Shown: positions 1-14,000 of the stretch, in pieces
How the letters are laid out: every line of letters starts with the position of its first letter
Numbering within the stretch: the first letter of the stretch is position 1
NCBI GenBank assembly: GCA_013396915.1
Contig: VWZL01000203.1
Coordinates: 62,001-126,000, forward strand
DNA length: 64,000 nt
Source: Stercorarius parasiticus
Lineage: Eukaryota; Chordata; Aves; Charadriiformes; Stercorariidae
Direction: 5' to 3'
Notes under the pieces: model-generated
What the model was told of the DNA's origin: nothing
Database searches by the model: none
The model's input: only the letters and a program-made list of their open reading frames with translations
Made by a program: the position numbers and the translations under genes

Positions 1-3000
1 GAGTACTTTTGAAAAGCCACTTTTACAAAGTAGGCTCTTTCAGGCAGGAATTCTACCAACATGCCTGGAAACAACACCTGGTACCTCAAGTATTCAATTT
101 TAATTGGAACCTTTGGGAACAGTCACAGAACAAACTATTACAGAGTAAGAACAAATATTTAAAGACAGAACACAGTAAAACTAGACTTTCTACTTAAATT
201 ACCCCAAGAAATGCAGTCTGCCTTTAATCCATTTCATTGGGAGTCTAGAAAGTTTAATTTAGGTTATGGTGCAATCAGCCTTGGAAAGAGGGGTGCAGGA
301 AGTGGATTTCTGCTTGTTGAATAAGATGTGAAGCTGAAGGTAAGTGTAGCGCTGGGTGGTTTGATGGAGAGATGCACTTGAAAAATTGAAAGATGATAAA
401 ATGATGATTATAGTATTCATGGATTTGTGAATCAATTTCATGGCCCTTCTGTCTGAAGGTGTAATTGAAACTTCTAGAGGTGGGTGTCCCTCTCTTTTCT
501 TAATCCAGCTCTGTAGTGTTTATGTTCATGTTCTGTGAAGCACTAATCAGCATCACTGAATTAGAAAAAAATACTTCAACCATATAACCCAAGAATTCTC
601 TGAATTTTAGGGGCCTCGACTCTTAGTTCAGTTCTATTTTTAGTTTGAAATCAAACACATTTTTTGACATACTGGTATCTAGATGAGTAAAAGTTAGAGA
701 TTTTTAATCTCCATCTATCAAGTAGGAAGTCAGTATTGCTGGAACCACATAGGTATTTTCAATACATATGCTTAGCTCTATGCCAGATTATGAAATTTTG
801 TAACTTCAATAGTATCTTTTATTCTCCTGAACTTGAAAGATCTGGGGGGGGAGAAGACACTAGTATAATCTATATATAATCTGATTCCAGAAGTATCAGA
901 TTATTCGCTGTTCTTTCTGTTTCCTCAACTCACTCAGATGTCTGACTGTAGTGTTACTTCACGTTTTCGTGTATCTTAACCTTTCTGCTTTGTTGAGCAG
1001 ACCTTTATTTTGTCATGCCTAAGTCACACACAGTTTTCAGAGCTTAGAAAATTGAGGGGTTTGTATGACTCAGAGTCACTTGAAGAATACAATTACCTCT
1101 TCTCTCAGTCTTTGTAAATCCTGGGAGCTATTTGGAATGCTGCCTTGTCTGACAGTAATAACACCTACTGTAAGCATGAGCTGGCAAAAATTGATGTTCT
1201 TATGTAAAGAGATTTTGCTAATTTGATCCTCAGTCAAGCTTTCAGCTTGCTTACTGGAAATCTTTTCAACACGTCCGTCTTGCATGTTGCCAGTCCAAAT
1301 TTTGTTATCTTTGCTGTATCCTGTTGTATGATAAATGATAAATTATGCTTTATTCAGCCCTTCTCTTCATGAAGTTTTCATTCCTAAATGAATGATTAAA
1401 AATCTGCTGTGTTTGCATTTTCCATATCCTTGCAATTTCTGATGTGAATCCACATGTTTTAGTACTTTGCTAGAAAAGCAGCAAGCATTTTCATAAGTTT
1501 TGAAAACAGCACTAAGTACTAGCTTTCTTCATCTGTACACAAAATGTTTCTTTTTCAGTATGGTATTCCCTTTGTTGGCTCCTAATGGAAACCAGTGCCT
1601 CAATTTGTTGCTTCATTAGGCTAGAATTTGTTGTTGTATTCATGTCTGTCTTTGTGTTTTGAAGTACATGGACTGCTTGCTACAAAAAACACACTCACTG
1701 GCTTGCACTTGAAGGTAGTCAAGCTTCATCTTCAACTTCTATTACACAGCCAGGCTTGGAGCTAAATAATTCTTTGCAAAATTGTATAGCTGGTTACAGC
1801 AGCAAGAAAGATATTTCTAATTTCTAGAACACCTACTAATAAAGAACTGTAAAATTCCAGATACAAACATAGATACTGTTTGGCATACATTTAATTTCTT
1901 TTACTCTATGCTCAAAGAATTTTTAAAAGGGGAATGCTGGTAGGGAAAAGATGTCTTAGCATTATTAGTAAACTTGAAGAGGTGAGATGTATGATGCTAA
2001 GCTTGAGAAAGACAATCACCATGTAATGGAATTAAGTAAAAAAAAAAAAAAATTACTTTAGTTGGGTTTCACATATTTATCAGCTTGATTTGCACTGCTG
2101 GCCCCAAAGATTCTTTTTATTCTGTTAGTATGCATTATTCTGTGGCTTTAAAAAATGTAAAGATCTGAGTAATAGCTCTGTTTGGGTTGTTAGAATAGGG
2201 CAATATTTTGTGGAAGGATTGTGAGAGGATCTATATGTTTTTAGTTTATTCTTCTTCCCCTAACCTGTCTTAAATGTTTTGGAGGGGAAATACAAATTAA
2301 TAGAAAATCCATTTATTCAAATACAGTTATTATCTATGCTTAGAACTAATTGTTCCATTTCTGTCAAAAATAGTACCATCAAGCAAATTATCCAGCATAG
2401 TTATGCTATGTGTTCCTAGTACTCAGTATGTACAGGAGAATTGGAAATATGGGAGAGAAAGATACCTGAAGCTTTCTAGGCTTGCTGGAGTTCCAAGAGT
2501 TAAATAGAGGTCACATTTTGCTTGAAGTTAGTATAATATTACTTGAGGGGTCCCCTTTTTTTCTCGGTCTAAACTGTCATGGCACGGAAGTTGTGGAGTA
2601 CAGGGCTCCTATGTTGCTTTGTGGCAATACTGAGATGATTTTGCTATACATTATATAGAAAGGCATTAAAGATGCTGAGTGGAGGACACGTCCCTCATCT
2701 GCATGGGACCTGTCTGTGTGAAGGTATTGTGTGCACAGCAATGCAACGTAGGGTGTCAGTAGGGCCAACGTCTCAGCTGCTGGATTGATTTGCTCAATTA
2801 TTTTCTCCTTTTTCCTCCTCCTTCATCTTCTCCCATATAAAATAGTGGGAAGGGGCAAGGACTGATGGAGGACAGACCCATTAAGTACTTTTGTACAATC
2901 ATTAGTGGAAGAAAGAGAGTTTCTTTCACAGTTGGCATTCCAATGTTCTTGTGTATTGAGGTCAGATTTTTTTTTCTTTCTCTATTTTCCTCTTTCTGGC

Positions 3001-6000
3001 TACTACTAACTTCAAATTGGTAGGGCTTTTTCCAGTCACATTTGAAAGTGTCTTTTCACCAACAGAGCGTAGGAAAATTGAATGCCTTTTAATTAAGAAA
3101 TTTAACATTTTACAGTCAGTCAATCCTATCAGCCAACTGCCCTGTAGGACATTAGTGGCTGTTTCATTGGATTGCATCTTGCTAAATTCACAGTCTAGTA
3201 GTCTGGGGCTCGTTTGTTAAAAATATAAATTACACTCAAACAAAAATATGATCTCTTCTCAGTACTGGCTACCTGAAAAGACTGCCAAATAGTCTTGATT
3301 TAATTTTCTCCTCTGTCTTGACAAGACATCAGTGATATTTTCCATGTGTTTTCTTTTTCTTATGCCAGAGGATTGCCAGTCCCATTGTACAGATTGATCT
3401 ACAGGCAAAGCAAGGAGCTCAGCCTTTTTTTTTTTTTATCTCAGACTTGCATTATTTTTAGTTTTTCATAGCTCTATTTTCTAGTATGTTTTCTTCTTTA
3501 TGGTAAAGCCAGGTTCTTTTTGTTTTGTTGATACCTTGTTCACCTTCTAACTCGTAACCTTTCCAAATGACTCGTTGAAACACCAGCTGTAATTTAGTCT
3601 CTTGTGTATAGGTTCTCTGATGATATAAAAAAAATGTTTAGAAATATGACTTAATTGCCATGATGTTTGCACATTGCCAGCATGGAAGCAGAGTCACCCA
3701 TTCACAATGTACAACCCTCAGCATTAATTTATTAAAGTTTCTTGTGACTCCATTCTCCTACAAATGCGTGCGTAAGATAGGAGAGGGAATGTTTTTCTTT
3801 TTTTCCCATTTAGCAATTTGCTTGAGTTATAGAAAAGTCTGTGCTCTTTTTTGTGTATTTGCTCGTTTGGAAACCTTCTATAGTTTATAGAGACACTAGT
3901 GATTTGTTCCTTAGCCTCCCTGTGGAGTTTGCTCCATATTACAATCTAATTCCATGTCCGTGTCGTGCACTCCTGAGCTGTTAATTTGTACATTTCGATG
4001 CAGTTTGTTTCATCGTGTTTTTGTAATCCAAACTGGATGTAACGAGCTATGTGCTTTGGGGACCCAGCCTTGCCTTGCCAATTAGAACAAGTGGTTACTG
4101 AGAAGCGAGCATGTTTTAAATAAAACATGGCAACTCTGCGTGGGACCGGCAACATTCAGGGAATAAAAAAGGATATTTAACTCTTTCTTTCTGAAAAGAC
4201 AGGTCAGTGTCAGTAAGCACATATTAGAAACCTTCAACTCATTCCTTTGAGAAGTATGATGCTGATTCGTGTTTCATCTTGCAAATAAAATTTAGTTTGT
4301 CATTGGAGACGTGTTACGCAGTAGTGCATGCAGAGTATTTAGGAATGCACAAGGATTACTGTTGACTGCGTATTTTCTAGGATTCTAGTTGCTAATACCA
4401 CATTAAAATAGTAAAGAACTAGCAGCTAACCTATCTCTTTCCACTTGTGCTGCTACCCAAGAGGCTGAGGTAGGACAGGAAGAATACCAGGTGGTAAAAG
4501 AGCTAGTTTCAAAATGTATTTACAAGGGAAGGAATCGAGAAGCAACTTTTATAAAATAAGTGTACTAAGGTTATGTGCTAGGTGACCATAAGGAAGGGCT
4601 CATTGTTATGCTGCCATTTTGAGGGAACTGGGAAAGGGTACCTCTGTGACTATCAATATTTGTGATTGTTGCAGAAATTATCCGGCATTCTACTAGTCTT
4701 TACACTAACGGAACTTCCTGATGAATTCAAGCAAGACACGACCACCATTTTAGAAGTCAACTTTACTTTGCATTTCTTTCTTGCATTCCAACCCCAACAT
4801 TTCCTCTCCTCTCCCCTCTTTTCACTCTTAACTTGCACGTTCTACATGCTTGTGCATCCCTTCTTCAAAGGGAAGAAGTTGCTGTTCACCAACAACCTTC
4901 AGCTAAGGACTCTGAGAAAGGATTTAGGTGAACAGTCATGGTGACTGACTCGGACAACATTTCAGCAGTCCTTGCATACACAAACACGGCAAGACCAAGA
5001 AAAACCTCTCTCGTGAAAACCTTTTAGCTCAGCAGCTACCTGCAAGGGAACTGTAGCTGTTCACTAAGGTGATTTAAGCTGTTAGGTAAGCAGGTGTACA
5101 GGACAGACGTGATCTGGATAACAGAACAAAATGTGACTGATGACTTTTCAATTGCCTGTCCATTTTATATGAAAGGAATGTGATCTAGTAGCCAGACAGC
5201 TAGGAGCTCGAGACCAATGAGCATTTCTTTGTGATACTATACAAGTCAGTTTTTTTTGTCTTCCACTTTTGTTCCTCATGAGAGATGATAATATTTCCCT
5301 GCTTTACTGGAATGTTTGTGAAGATAAAATATGTATGATGTTCAGTACAGTAACAGTGGTCATCTACGGAACTGAGATAAATCTAAAGCCCTATCTTGGG
5401 AAACAAAAGGTTGTTTTGAGGAAAAATATCTGTACTTTCCTCTTCCAAATAAGCTTGAATTAAGCATGCCATTAGCACATATTAGATTAAAATGCAAATT
5501 GGCTGTCTTCAAAGTCAGTCAAGGTCCTCAGGCTGAGTAGATTGCCCAAACTCTAGGAGAAAGCTTGGTCCTTTGGTTGTGTGTAATCCAGACTCACACC
5601 CACCCCCCAACTGTTAGTTATAGCGCAGGAAAATAGTGTAACAAATTAGTGTCAGATCTTTTGGAGGAGGAAGGCAATCTTATTTCACAAAATCAGTAAT
5701 TAAGTTGATCTTTGTCTATTTACGCTTTCACACCCTTATACTTACAAGGCCCAAGATGCATGTCCAACTAGTCTGACCAACATCACCTGTGTGTGACATG
5801 GAGAACAAGGAGTTCTGGCTATTGGGCCCTCACTGTGATGGCAAGCTGATTTTGGACTTGCCTTTTATACCCTTGAGGAACGGATGCTGTGAGGGAGCTT
5901 TTGCCTCTTTATTTAGTCTTAACCCTCGTAAATCCTAGGCAGAATTCTGGAATTTCAGTTCTCTTCTTTCCTATATGTGGCTGTTCTACGGTTGCAGTTC

Positions 6001-6212
6001 TGTTCTTCATCTTCTTGACTCTTTGTCTTTAGTTCAGTTTGTGTCTCTTCTTAATTTGAACGAAATCACATCGCATTTGTTGGAATTAATGCGTACTATT
6101 TCTTTTAACACTTTTAATGCTGTTTCTTGTGGAGCCTAACATTCCAGTCATTCTTTATTCATGTCAGTCTTCATATATCTATTACAAACCTTGTATGTTC
6201 TCACAAAGTTAG

Positions 6213-6226
6213 TCACCAGAGGGCAA
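6213..6226 (+). promoter_or_regulatory. CTCF-like core motif
   Basis: TCACCAGAGGGCAA matches the known CTCF core (CCASYAGRKGGCRS) at all positions except the first and last. Occupancy cannot be judged from sequence. Confidence 0.35.
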
Positions 6227-9200
6227 ACTGCTCATGCAGATTTAGTCAATACAACTATAACTTTGCCTTTTTAAAAAAAAAATAAAAATAATTATCTATG
6301 AATGAGTTTACATGTAGTATTAATTAGATGGAAAGTGAAAAGTATGATGACTGTTTTCTTTGGAGGTATAGAAGTCAGTACTTTATGTTGAATGAGAGGG
6401 AATTTTTAAAAGTTAACATTCAAACTGTTGGACTAATTTGCAAACTTTGGGGGAAAAAATTCCCCTTTAGATAAATTTTTTTCTTGTGATCACATCAAAA
6501 TATCATTTAATTATTATTCAGGGAGAATAATAGTAGGTTAAAATAGCTTCCAGCAGGAATCTGGCTTTAACCTTAATCATGAGTAGATGAATCTCCATAA
6601 CGGGGTTGGGGGGTGGAAATCTTATCCTGGAGATCTCTAAGCATGCAGATGTAGATAAGGCCTTTCTTGAAAAGCTATCCAAAATAACTGCATCTATAGT
6701 AACAGAACGTGTAAGATTTTTGTACCTTTCCTTTGCAGAAAGCATAGACTGTTGACTGAATCTGGCACTGAAGACTTAGGAAATGACAAGACAGGTCACA
6801 GTGCCATAATTAATCCAAATTGTGTGTATGCATTATAACTGTCTTTTAACTGTGCTAAAAGGATAAAAGATTAGCCCAGTAATCGTATGCTTTTTTGTAA
6901 TCTCCTAGTTTAAATCACAGGTCATTAAATATCATCTAGATAAACTCCGTTTGCTGAAAATGTCTCCTTTAAACAGATACTCTGTCCTGATGTGAAGACA
7001 CTGAGGGTTCTGCATGCACCACGGGTGCTAGTATGTCTAATGCATAACCTCCTTCACTATTAAGTAAGAAATAAGGGACACATTTTTAATTGCAACACTA
7101 TAGGGACGTTTCCACATAATTGTAATCTCATTCGTTGTACTGAATAGGAAGCAATATAAGACATTCTATCATACCCTATATCTTCTTACTACAGCATTTA
7201 CACATTGACCTGAATGGAGAATAATTATTTTCTTTACAGAATTTCTTTAGAGAACTAATTAGCCCCCTAGTGCTTCAAGAAAATAATTAATTTACATCTT
7301 GACATTTCTGTGAGTTGAGGTGGTGATATTCTTGTTCAGTATACATAGATAAGAATCTAAAGCACAAATGTCAAACGTCCACAGGTATTGGATATCAACT
7401 TTGAGAAGCTTTGGGACTGTAGTCCTTTGGTAATCTCCCTCCCCCAAAGCATGTAATTTTATGATGCTTTAAAGATTGAAGTACCCTCTCTACCTTTATG
7501 GAACTGTCAAGGGTATTGAATGCTCCTGCTAGTGGACCCAAGATTACCTATTTGAACATGCTGAAAATAAATATTAGGAGGAGGAACTTAGAAAAGTCAC
7601 GTTGGAATTTTATGTCAGAGACAGGGGGAAGAATTTGGTTCTCTTTGATTTCTCTTCAGAATTTTCCTGAGGATTAAAATGAAGTCAAAAGTCTAGCAGA
7701 AAGGAACTTTGCTTTGTATAAAATTCTGATTGCATGTTTTGAACTTCTTTCTATTTAGTAAGCAAATTAAGGGTCCTCTGAAAGAGAAGTTCTGTGATTG
7801 TTTGCGTGCATTATAGAATTGTTTGAATAACGAGGTCAGATCACAAGTGAACAGAAATTATTAGTTCAGACACTTCCTGATTTCAGACTGCTTGACTGTT
7901 CAAGCTTAGTGTAGGATTTTGCCATCCTGTAATGCCACCCCCCCATCCTTCTGATATGAATAAATCCAGTTATGTGGAATTGTGACTGTTACTGGGCCAA
8001 AGCATTTGTAAACCATGAGTCAGGAGTGCTGATTCTGAGCTGCAGTAAGGTCTCAAGTTGGACCCAAATGCACTGTCTCAGTTGTGATCAGAAGTACTGA
8101 AGCTGAGGGAGCAGTCCAGTGGTAAGCTTCTATAGAGTCCACCTTCTGAGATTGTTCTTTTCCTGTCGCAGCAAAAGAGCAAAGTAGCTCTAGTAACGTT
8201 CTTCAGAGCATAATGCAAGATTTTTTTTCTCTCCTTTGTGTTAAGACTTGTCATGGGACAAATTTTGAGGGAGGCTCTGGTTTGTATAGTTTTAACTACT
8301 AATGTTACCCACAGCATCACTGTTTCTTACTTGAATAAGTGAACACATACATTTCCTGATGAACAAGGTTAATGAACTTAAGTGTGCAAGGAGGAAAACT
8401 TGGAGCTTTCTAAACTTTGTTTTGTATTTGCGTATGTTTATATACATTAGCAGTTCAGCAAAATTGGTAGTATTTTTATTTGATCTCTGATCCTAAATAA
8501 GAGGAGCTTTTTATATTTTGTGATAGGGGCATTTCTTCCTAGCTCTGTTGGAAAGGTCCCATATAAATGGAGAGCAAGTTAAGATGTCTTGGGGGGTTGT
8601 AAGCATTAGAAATGACTAAAAGTAAACTTGTGCATCTCTAATACTTCAGGGTTGCTCAAAGTGGAGTTGGTATTTACTTGCTTCCAGTTAAATTCTCTTT
8701 AGCTGAGGTGAAAGTTGTTTGCAGTGAGCTAAATCAACAATAAAAGTTGGTACAATAAAAATATTGGTGAGTTACAGGCTTTGCTCTTTTAACCAAAGAT
8801 GGTGGTTTTTTGCCTTCTGTCTGGTTTTTTGCTCTGTGGAGGTAAATAGCAGAGTCTGGCTCATCTCTAAGCTGAAAATGAAATATATTGTGCTATCTAC
8901 CATTGTGTTTTAGTGATGTTTAGTATAGTGTTACTGCTCTTAATAAACAAGCTTTTGTTCACCTTTGTTGACATGTCCTGCCCTGCAATATGTGAAGAAA
9001 TAGAAAGCTGATCCCAGCGTAGGTGAGTGCACTCTTTCACTATGACGCTTTCTGTGCCTCAGCAAAGTCCGTGCATCACTTCAAGGCCTCAGTGGAAATT
9101 CCGTCTGCTGAAGAGCTTTGAGCAGCAATTTAAAAGCTAGATTTTGATGATGCTGGCTCCTTTTTTTTTTTTTATTTATTTAATGAGACTCACTAGTATC

Positions 9201-9679
9201 TAGAGAAAACTGTGATAGAGAGAAATAATCCTAGAAATGCAGAAGCCTATAATTGGTGTTGACATCTACCCAGTAGACAAAGGTAAGTTAATGTTTAGAA
9301 ATGCCTCAAATATTAATCTTTATTCTGCACCATTTCTGTTAGTGTCTGTAATTATCATTTTAAAAGAGTTAAAATTATTGCATGACTGGAAATTTTAATT
9401 GTAAGGGTTTAATTTAAGATAGACATAGAAGTCACTTGTTTTGATAATCAGCACATGAAAATCATAGCTGATGCATGACTGCTGCTAATCAGAGGTAACT
9501 GGATGGGTTACAATATGAATAACTTTTTTGAGGGGAGGCTCTTGGATCTATGAACAACTGAACTGGAAAAAAAAAAAAATAGTGTCTCTGAATCCAAAAT
9601 CAAGATAGCTGACAATATTCTCCAAATCAATAGATCTGCTGTGGATAGCTGTAGGACTCCAGTGCATTTCAGGCCACGA

Positions 9680-9709
9680 TTTTTTTTTTTTCCCTTTCTT
9701 TCTTTCTTT
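9680..9709 (+). repeat. T-run and (CTTT)n microsatellite
   Basis: A run of T passes into CCC and then several CTTT units. It is a pure pyrimidine tract with no coding role. Confidence 0.8.
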
Positions 9710-11010
9710 GGGCCTTGGTGTGCCTCAGTTGGGAGGAAATCTATAGGAATATTCATCAAACAGGTTTAGAAATGCAGAGTGCTGGAAGCTTTTTGTAACA
9801 GAATGTGTTTTTCTTAGTCGTGACCAAAAGAGCTTTTTTTGAACTAAAGGTCAGATTTCATGTATTTGTTCCTGCTTGATCTCTTTTTGACAGAATGAAA
9901 GCTATTTTGCCCTTGATTTTTAAGATATTTACTGTGAGTTAGTACTGCATACACATCTGACGTCGTGAGCAGCTCTGTGTTCTGACCATGCCCTAGTAAA
10001 TGGTGAAAGGAATTTTAAGGTATTTATCAGGGCCTTTTCTGTAGGTACTGTAGCATAGTACAGGATGTCCATTAACAGGAGAGCAGAAGGAATTGTTTTG
10101 TTTTTAACTTGAAACCGTTCTCTCTTCCACACAGCAAGCTGCTTTCTCTCCCTGTAGAGAAAGAATGACTAGTCAGTTGTGACTCTTTCCATACGCACAC
10201 CTGAGCCTGAGAAATTAAATCGTGCCTTAACCTACAGGGAAGGAAAACTTACAGCTCACTCACTTTTGTCTTCTGAAGATGTTGTCCGTAGGACTTGAAA
10301 GTGTATCTCTTTTTAGGAGACTTCAGAAAATAATCAAAGTACTAAACCCTGTATACTATTATGGCAGCTTGTTCTATAGTTAGGCTTACCAAGGTATTCA
10401 AATGAGAGTCTATCTGATTTAAAAAAAAAAAAAAGGCAGATGATCTTATTGGTGTGATGACACATAATCTTCAACTTGAATTTATATAAATTTTTTCTGT
10501 GAAGAACAAGAACAGTTTGTAACCCCTTCTGCACTCTAGTAAAATTGATCAGAATCCATGTCATGGATTTTATAAGGGTTTAGTTAAGAAGAAAACTTTG
10601 AAACCATTCTAAAGGTTTCAAAATTTGAAACAGATTTTTAATATATTTACCCGTATAAATGTGTGTTAGGGTGGCATTTTGAGGCTTGTGTTATCAAGCA
10701 GAAGCGTCGCATCTTCTTAAACTATGCTTGAGTAATGCCAGATTAAATGCTCTTTTCTACACAGGTTTTTAAATATTCTTCTTCAGTGCGTAGAAAAATA
10801 CTGAAATTGTTTACCATATTCTCTTCCCTGTGGTGTGTTCCATGACAGTCAGGGATAAAGTAAAGATCTCTTAATCTGGTCCATATACTTTGTGTGTCTA
10901 CATATTTAGTAGGGAAATAAGCTAAAATGTTGTTCTTTGTTTATATAAACATATACATATATACATTCACATTCGTTATTTTTATAAGTATATATGTTCT
11001 CTCGAGATAT

Positions 11011-11070
11011 CATAGAATCATAGAATTGCATAGATTGGAAGGGACCTTTCAGATCATCTAGTCCAACCAA
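11011..11070 (-). mobile_element. CR1 LINE 3'-end fragment, very short
   Basis: CATAGAATCATAGAATTGCA followed by GGAAGGGACCTTTCAGATCA and CTAGTCCAACC is the complement of the CR1 3' terminus, including two copies of the terminal octamer. Only about 60 bp are recognisable. The clean octamers suggest a relatively young insertion. Confidence 0.9.
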
Positions 11071-14000
11071 AATGTGCTCTGTATTTTATGTAAATGCTAT
11101 GAAGTGACTTTTTACTCTGATTTGTATGTTAAATATTTCCCATTATGAAGTTATTTTACTTTTTAGGATTTTATGTTAACTTGTCAAATTCCTAATGAAA
11201 ATAATCCTTCAGCAATTGAAAGACCTCTGTGGTGTGCCAAATCCCACTAATCAACTAGCTTTTACCAGCTAGATGCTACAAAGGAACAGATGAGGCATGA
11301 AGTTGCAGAAGTCACTGGCTAAGCGCTTGTATGGAAATACTAAACTACCTCTTGTTATACTAACCTCTTCTGGAAGTGCAGAGAAAGTATTTTATTAATT
11401 CTTGTGTCTTTTAATTATTTTAATGATTAACATGAAATTGTGAAACAATTGAGAATGAAAACTAGCTTCCTGGCGCCTCTGCTTTAATCTGTAAACAGGG
11501 GTGTTGGGAAGGAATATCATGCAGGATGTGACAGTCAGACAGTCATTTTTACTAACAGAAGTAGTTCCTCTAACTAAATACAAAGCATGTCTTAAACTTT
11601 AAAAAAAAAAAAAAATATATATATCCAAAGCATTTCAGGTAACTTCTTAGTTAACTAAGCAATCCATTTTAAATTCCTGTATTTGTAAACTTTCTATTGA
11701 ATTCCAGTTTGCATTCAGATGTATTCCTAAACTAGGAATAGACAAATAAGCTAGCAAACAAGAAATCTGCAACAAAACAGGACAAATACTAAGCTTAGTT
11801 ATTTTGTAAATATGTGTAGGTACCCTTTAGTTTTTTTAGTTAACAAAAAGAAGTGCTAAATTTAATGTAAAACTGTCTTTTATTGCAAGTTGGTATGTTT
11901 AAACGTGAACCGTGACAGAATCAGTCTGTAAACTGTGATCACCAATTCATAAAACCATTTGGTTTAAATTGGTCTTTTGTGAAACTGGATTAGACTAACA
12001 TTTACTAAGTTTAAAATCTGACAATTCTGTCTAGATCTGCTAGGTTAGAACCAATTTATTCCATTTTTCCTTTCCTAGTGAAATTCTAGGGAATTCAGCA
12101 CTTGAAAATTGAAGAAAAGCATAAAGTAGTGTGAGATTATATTATTGAGCAGGTGAAGAAATCCCGTGTTCTGTTCTGCATTCTCCAGCAAGTCTGAGGC
12201 TGAGTAGCTGTAGAACCTGTATAAGCACCTTTAGTCTAGTAAGGACATGGGCACCTCTACAAAAATTAATTCATGCATTACAGGGTTAATGAAGGGAAAG
12301 TTTCCTGAGTTTTGACTGTACCGCAGCTTCCAGTTGGGGGGCGATGGAGTGAAACTAGTAGCAAATTACTGTCATGGCTTTTTTGGCCTGTGCTGTTCTG
12401 GCTCTCTAGTTACAACTTTCTAAAACCTTTCTATGGTACTATTTAGTATCATTTATTAAATAGGGGCTTAATATGGAGTTTAATTTTGTGGTTAACTGCA
12501 CCTCATTTTCTGCCCTTTGCTCAAGGGAAAGCAGGTAGAAGACTTCCTGCTTCTTTTCCCAGTTTTACTGCTGATTAGGGAAACTGAGACTATAAAAGCC
12601 GGCTTTTTCTCTGCTATATGAGTTTGTGCAGCAAGGTATTAACAATCTTTCAGTTGTGCCCTGGTCTATTAGAAGGAATATACAGTGGTACAAGAATGAA
12701 TTTGTTGAAAATTTTATGCCTCCGTGACCTATTGTAGAATGTTATCCTGCTGCAGTGTTATTGAGTCATTTTTCATCTCCTCTTAAATTAACGTTGACAT
12801 TCTATTACTGGATTTGTTCTTGTCTTCAAATTGGAACATAAAGGAAAAAAATCTTATTGCTGGAATATTAAAATTAATTGTTTGATAAGCAGTTCCTTGC
12901 TTGAAGTAGAATTCTTCTAGAAGGATTATAATGTAGGATCAATCTCTGCTTTGGATTTGCTTTCATGTGTGAAAAAGTGCTTTTGGAGCATTCGGGGCAT
13001 CAGGAGAATGCAGGAGGTAAGGATGGATTGAAATCACAGTGAGATAGGGCAAACTGCAGAAGGAAGTATCTGTATTCATCCATGGTGGTATTGCAAGGGA
13101 TAGTAACCCTTCAGAGAGTTCTGCCTTTAGTAAACATTATAACGCCTTTTGAATAACTGCCTTGTGACACTGTTTGTTATTTGGTGATGTGAATTGCATG
13201 TGATGTACAGAGAGGTGGGAAAGCTGTTTGAAATTAAATGTCAGTCCTGGTGGCTGGATCTCCTTTTTTTGTTTGTTTGCTTTGAAAAGAGCCTTTTTGC
13301 AAAACTGGGTGCAGGTTTGGAGCAGACAAGTTTGGAGCTGGCATTTTACAAATGCTTGCACTATAGATTTTCACTCTGATTCAACTTGGGTCAACCCTAA
13401 CTAGAAGTTTTGATAAGGAATTTCTGATTGCCTGTGGAAGACAAATTTGCTTTATAATCAAGTTTCTATTCAATACTTCTATCAAAATTTCAGAATACTC
13501 CAGATGAAGCATTTGCTTTTAACTTGTAGGAAAGAGGTAGATCCGTAGAGATAGAGTGCTCAGCATAACCAGTAAGAACTTGGGGTTGGAGAAGTGGAAA
13601 TAAATTATTTGTTTAGCTTTTAAGATAATTTCACCACCCTACTTGGAGACTTAGAGTCCTTCAGACAAAGTTTAGGCATAAATGTAGGTGACCTGGTATT
13701 TGACAGAAGTGGTGGAGCACAGACTTCTGCCAAAAGCGATGACATGTGCAAGGAAAACACACAACACTTTCACACAAAAAAAAGGCGAATGGCAAATAAT
13801 TCAATAATTAACAGCCCTAGACAGAAGCATTCCATTTTCTGAGAAAGGGTTTTTAAATTTGTCATTTCAGAACCTGTTATATTCATTAGGCAAGTGATGA
13901 TTTGCTTTGTATTTGGGTTTGTTTTTTTTTTTATCATGGTGGGATGGCCAGGAACACATGATAGCTGAGGAAGAAGAAAATTATCTTCATTTTGTTCTGA

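Larger units (their letters stand above)
1..11010. other. No supportable gene; intronic or intergenic
   Basis: AT-rich unique sequence with homopolymer runs (A-run near 2040, T-run near 9163, pyrimidine tract at 9680). All open frames are short, lack splice sites or are antisense pairs. The only splice-like segment of note is 9235-9282, treated under findings. Confidence 0.6.

Noticed and set aside
331..341. Strong donor-like CTGAAG|GTAAGT near the left edge
   Set aside because: All three upstream frames meet stops within a few codons, and no good acceptor lies close.
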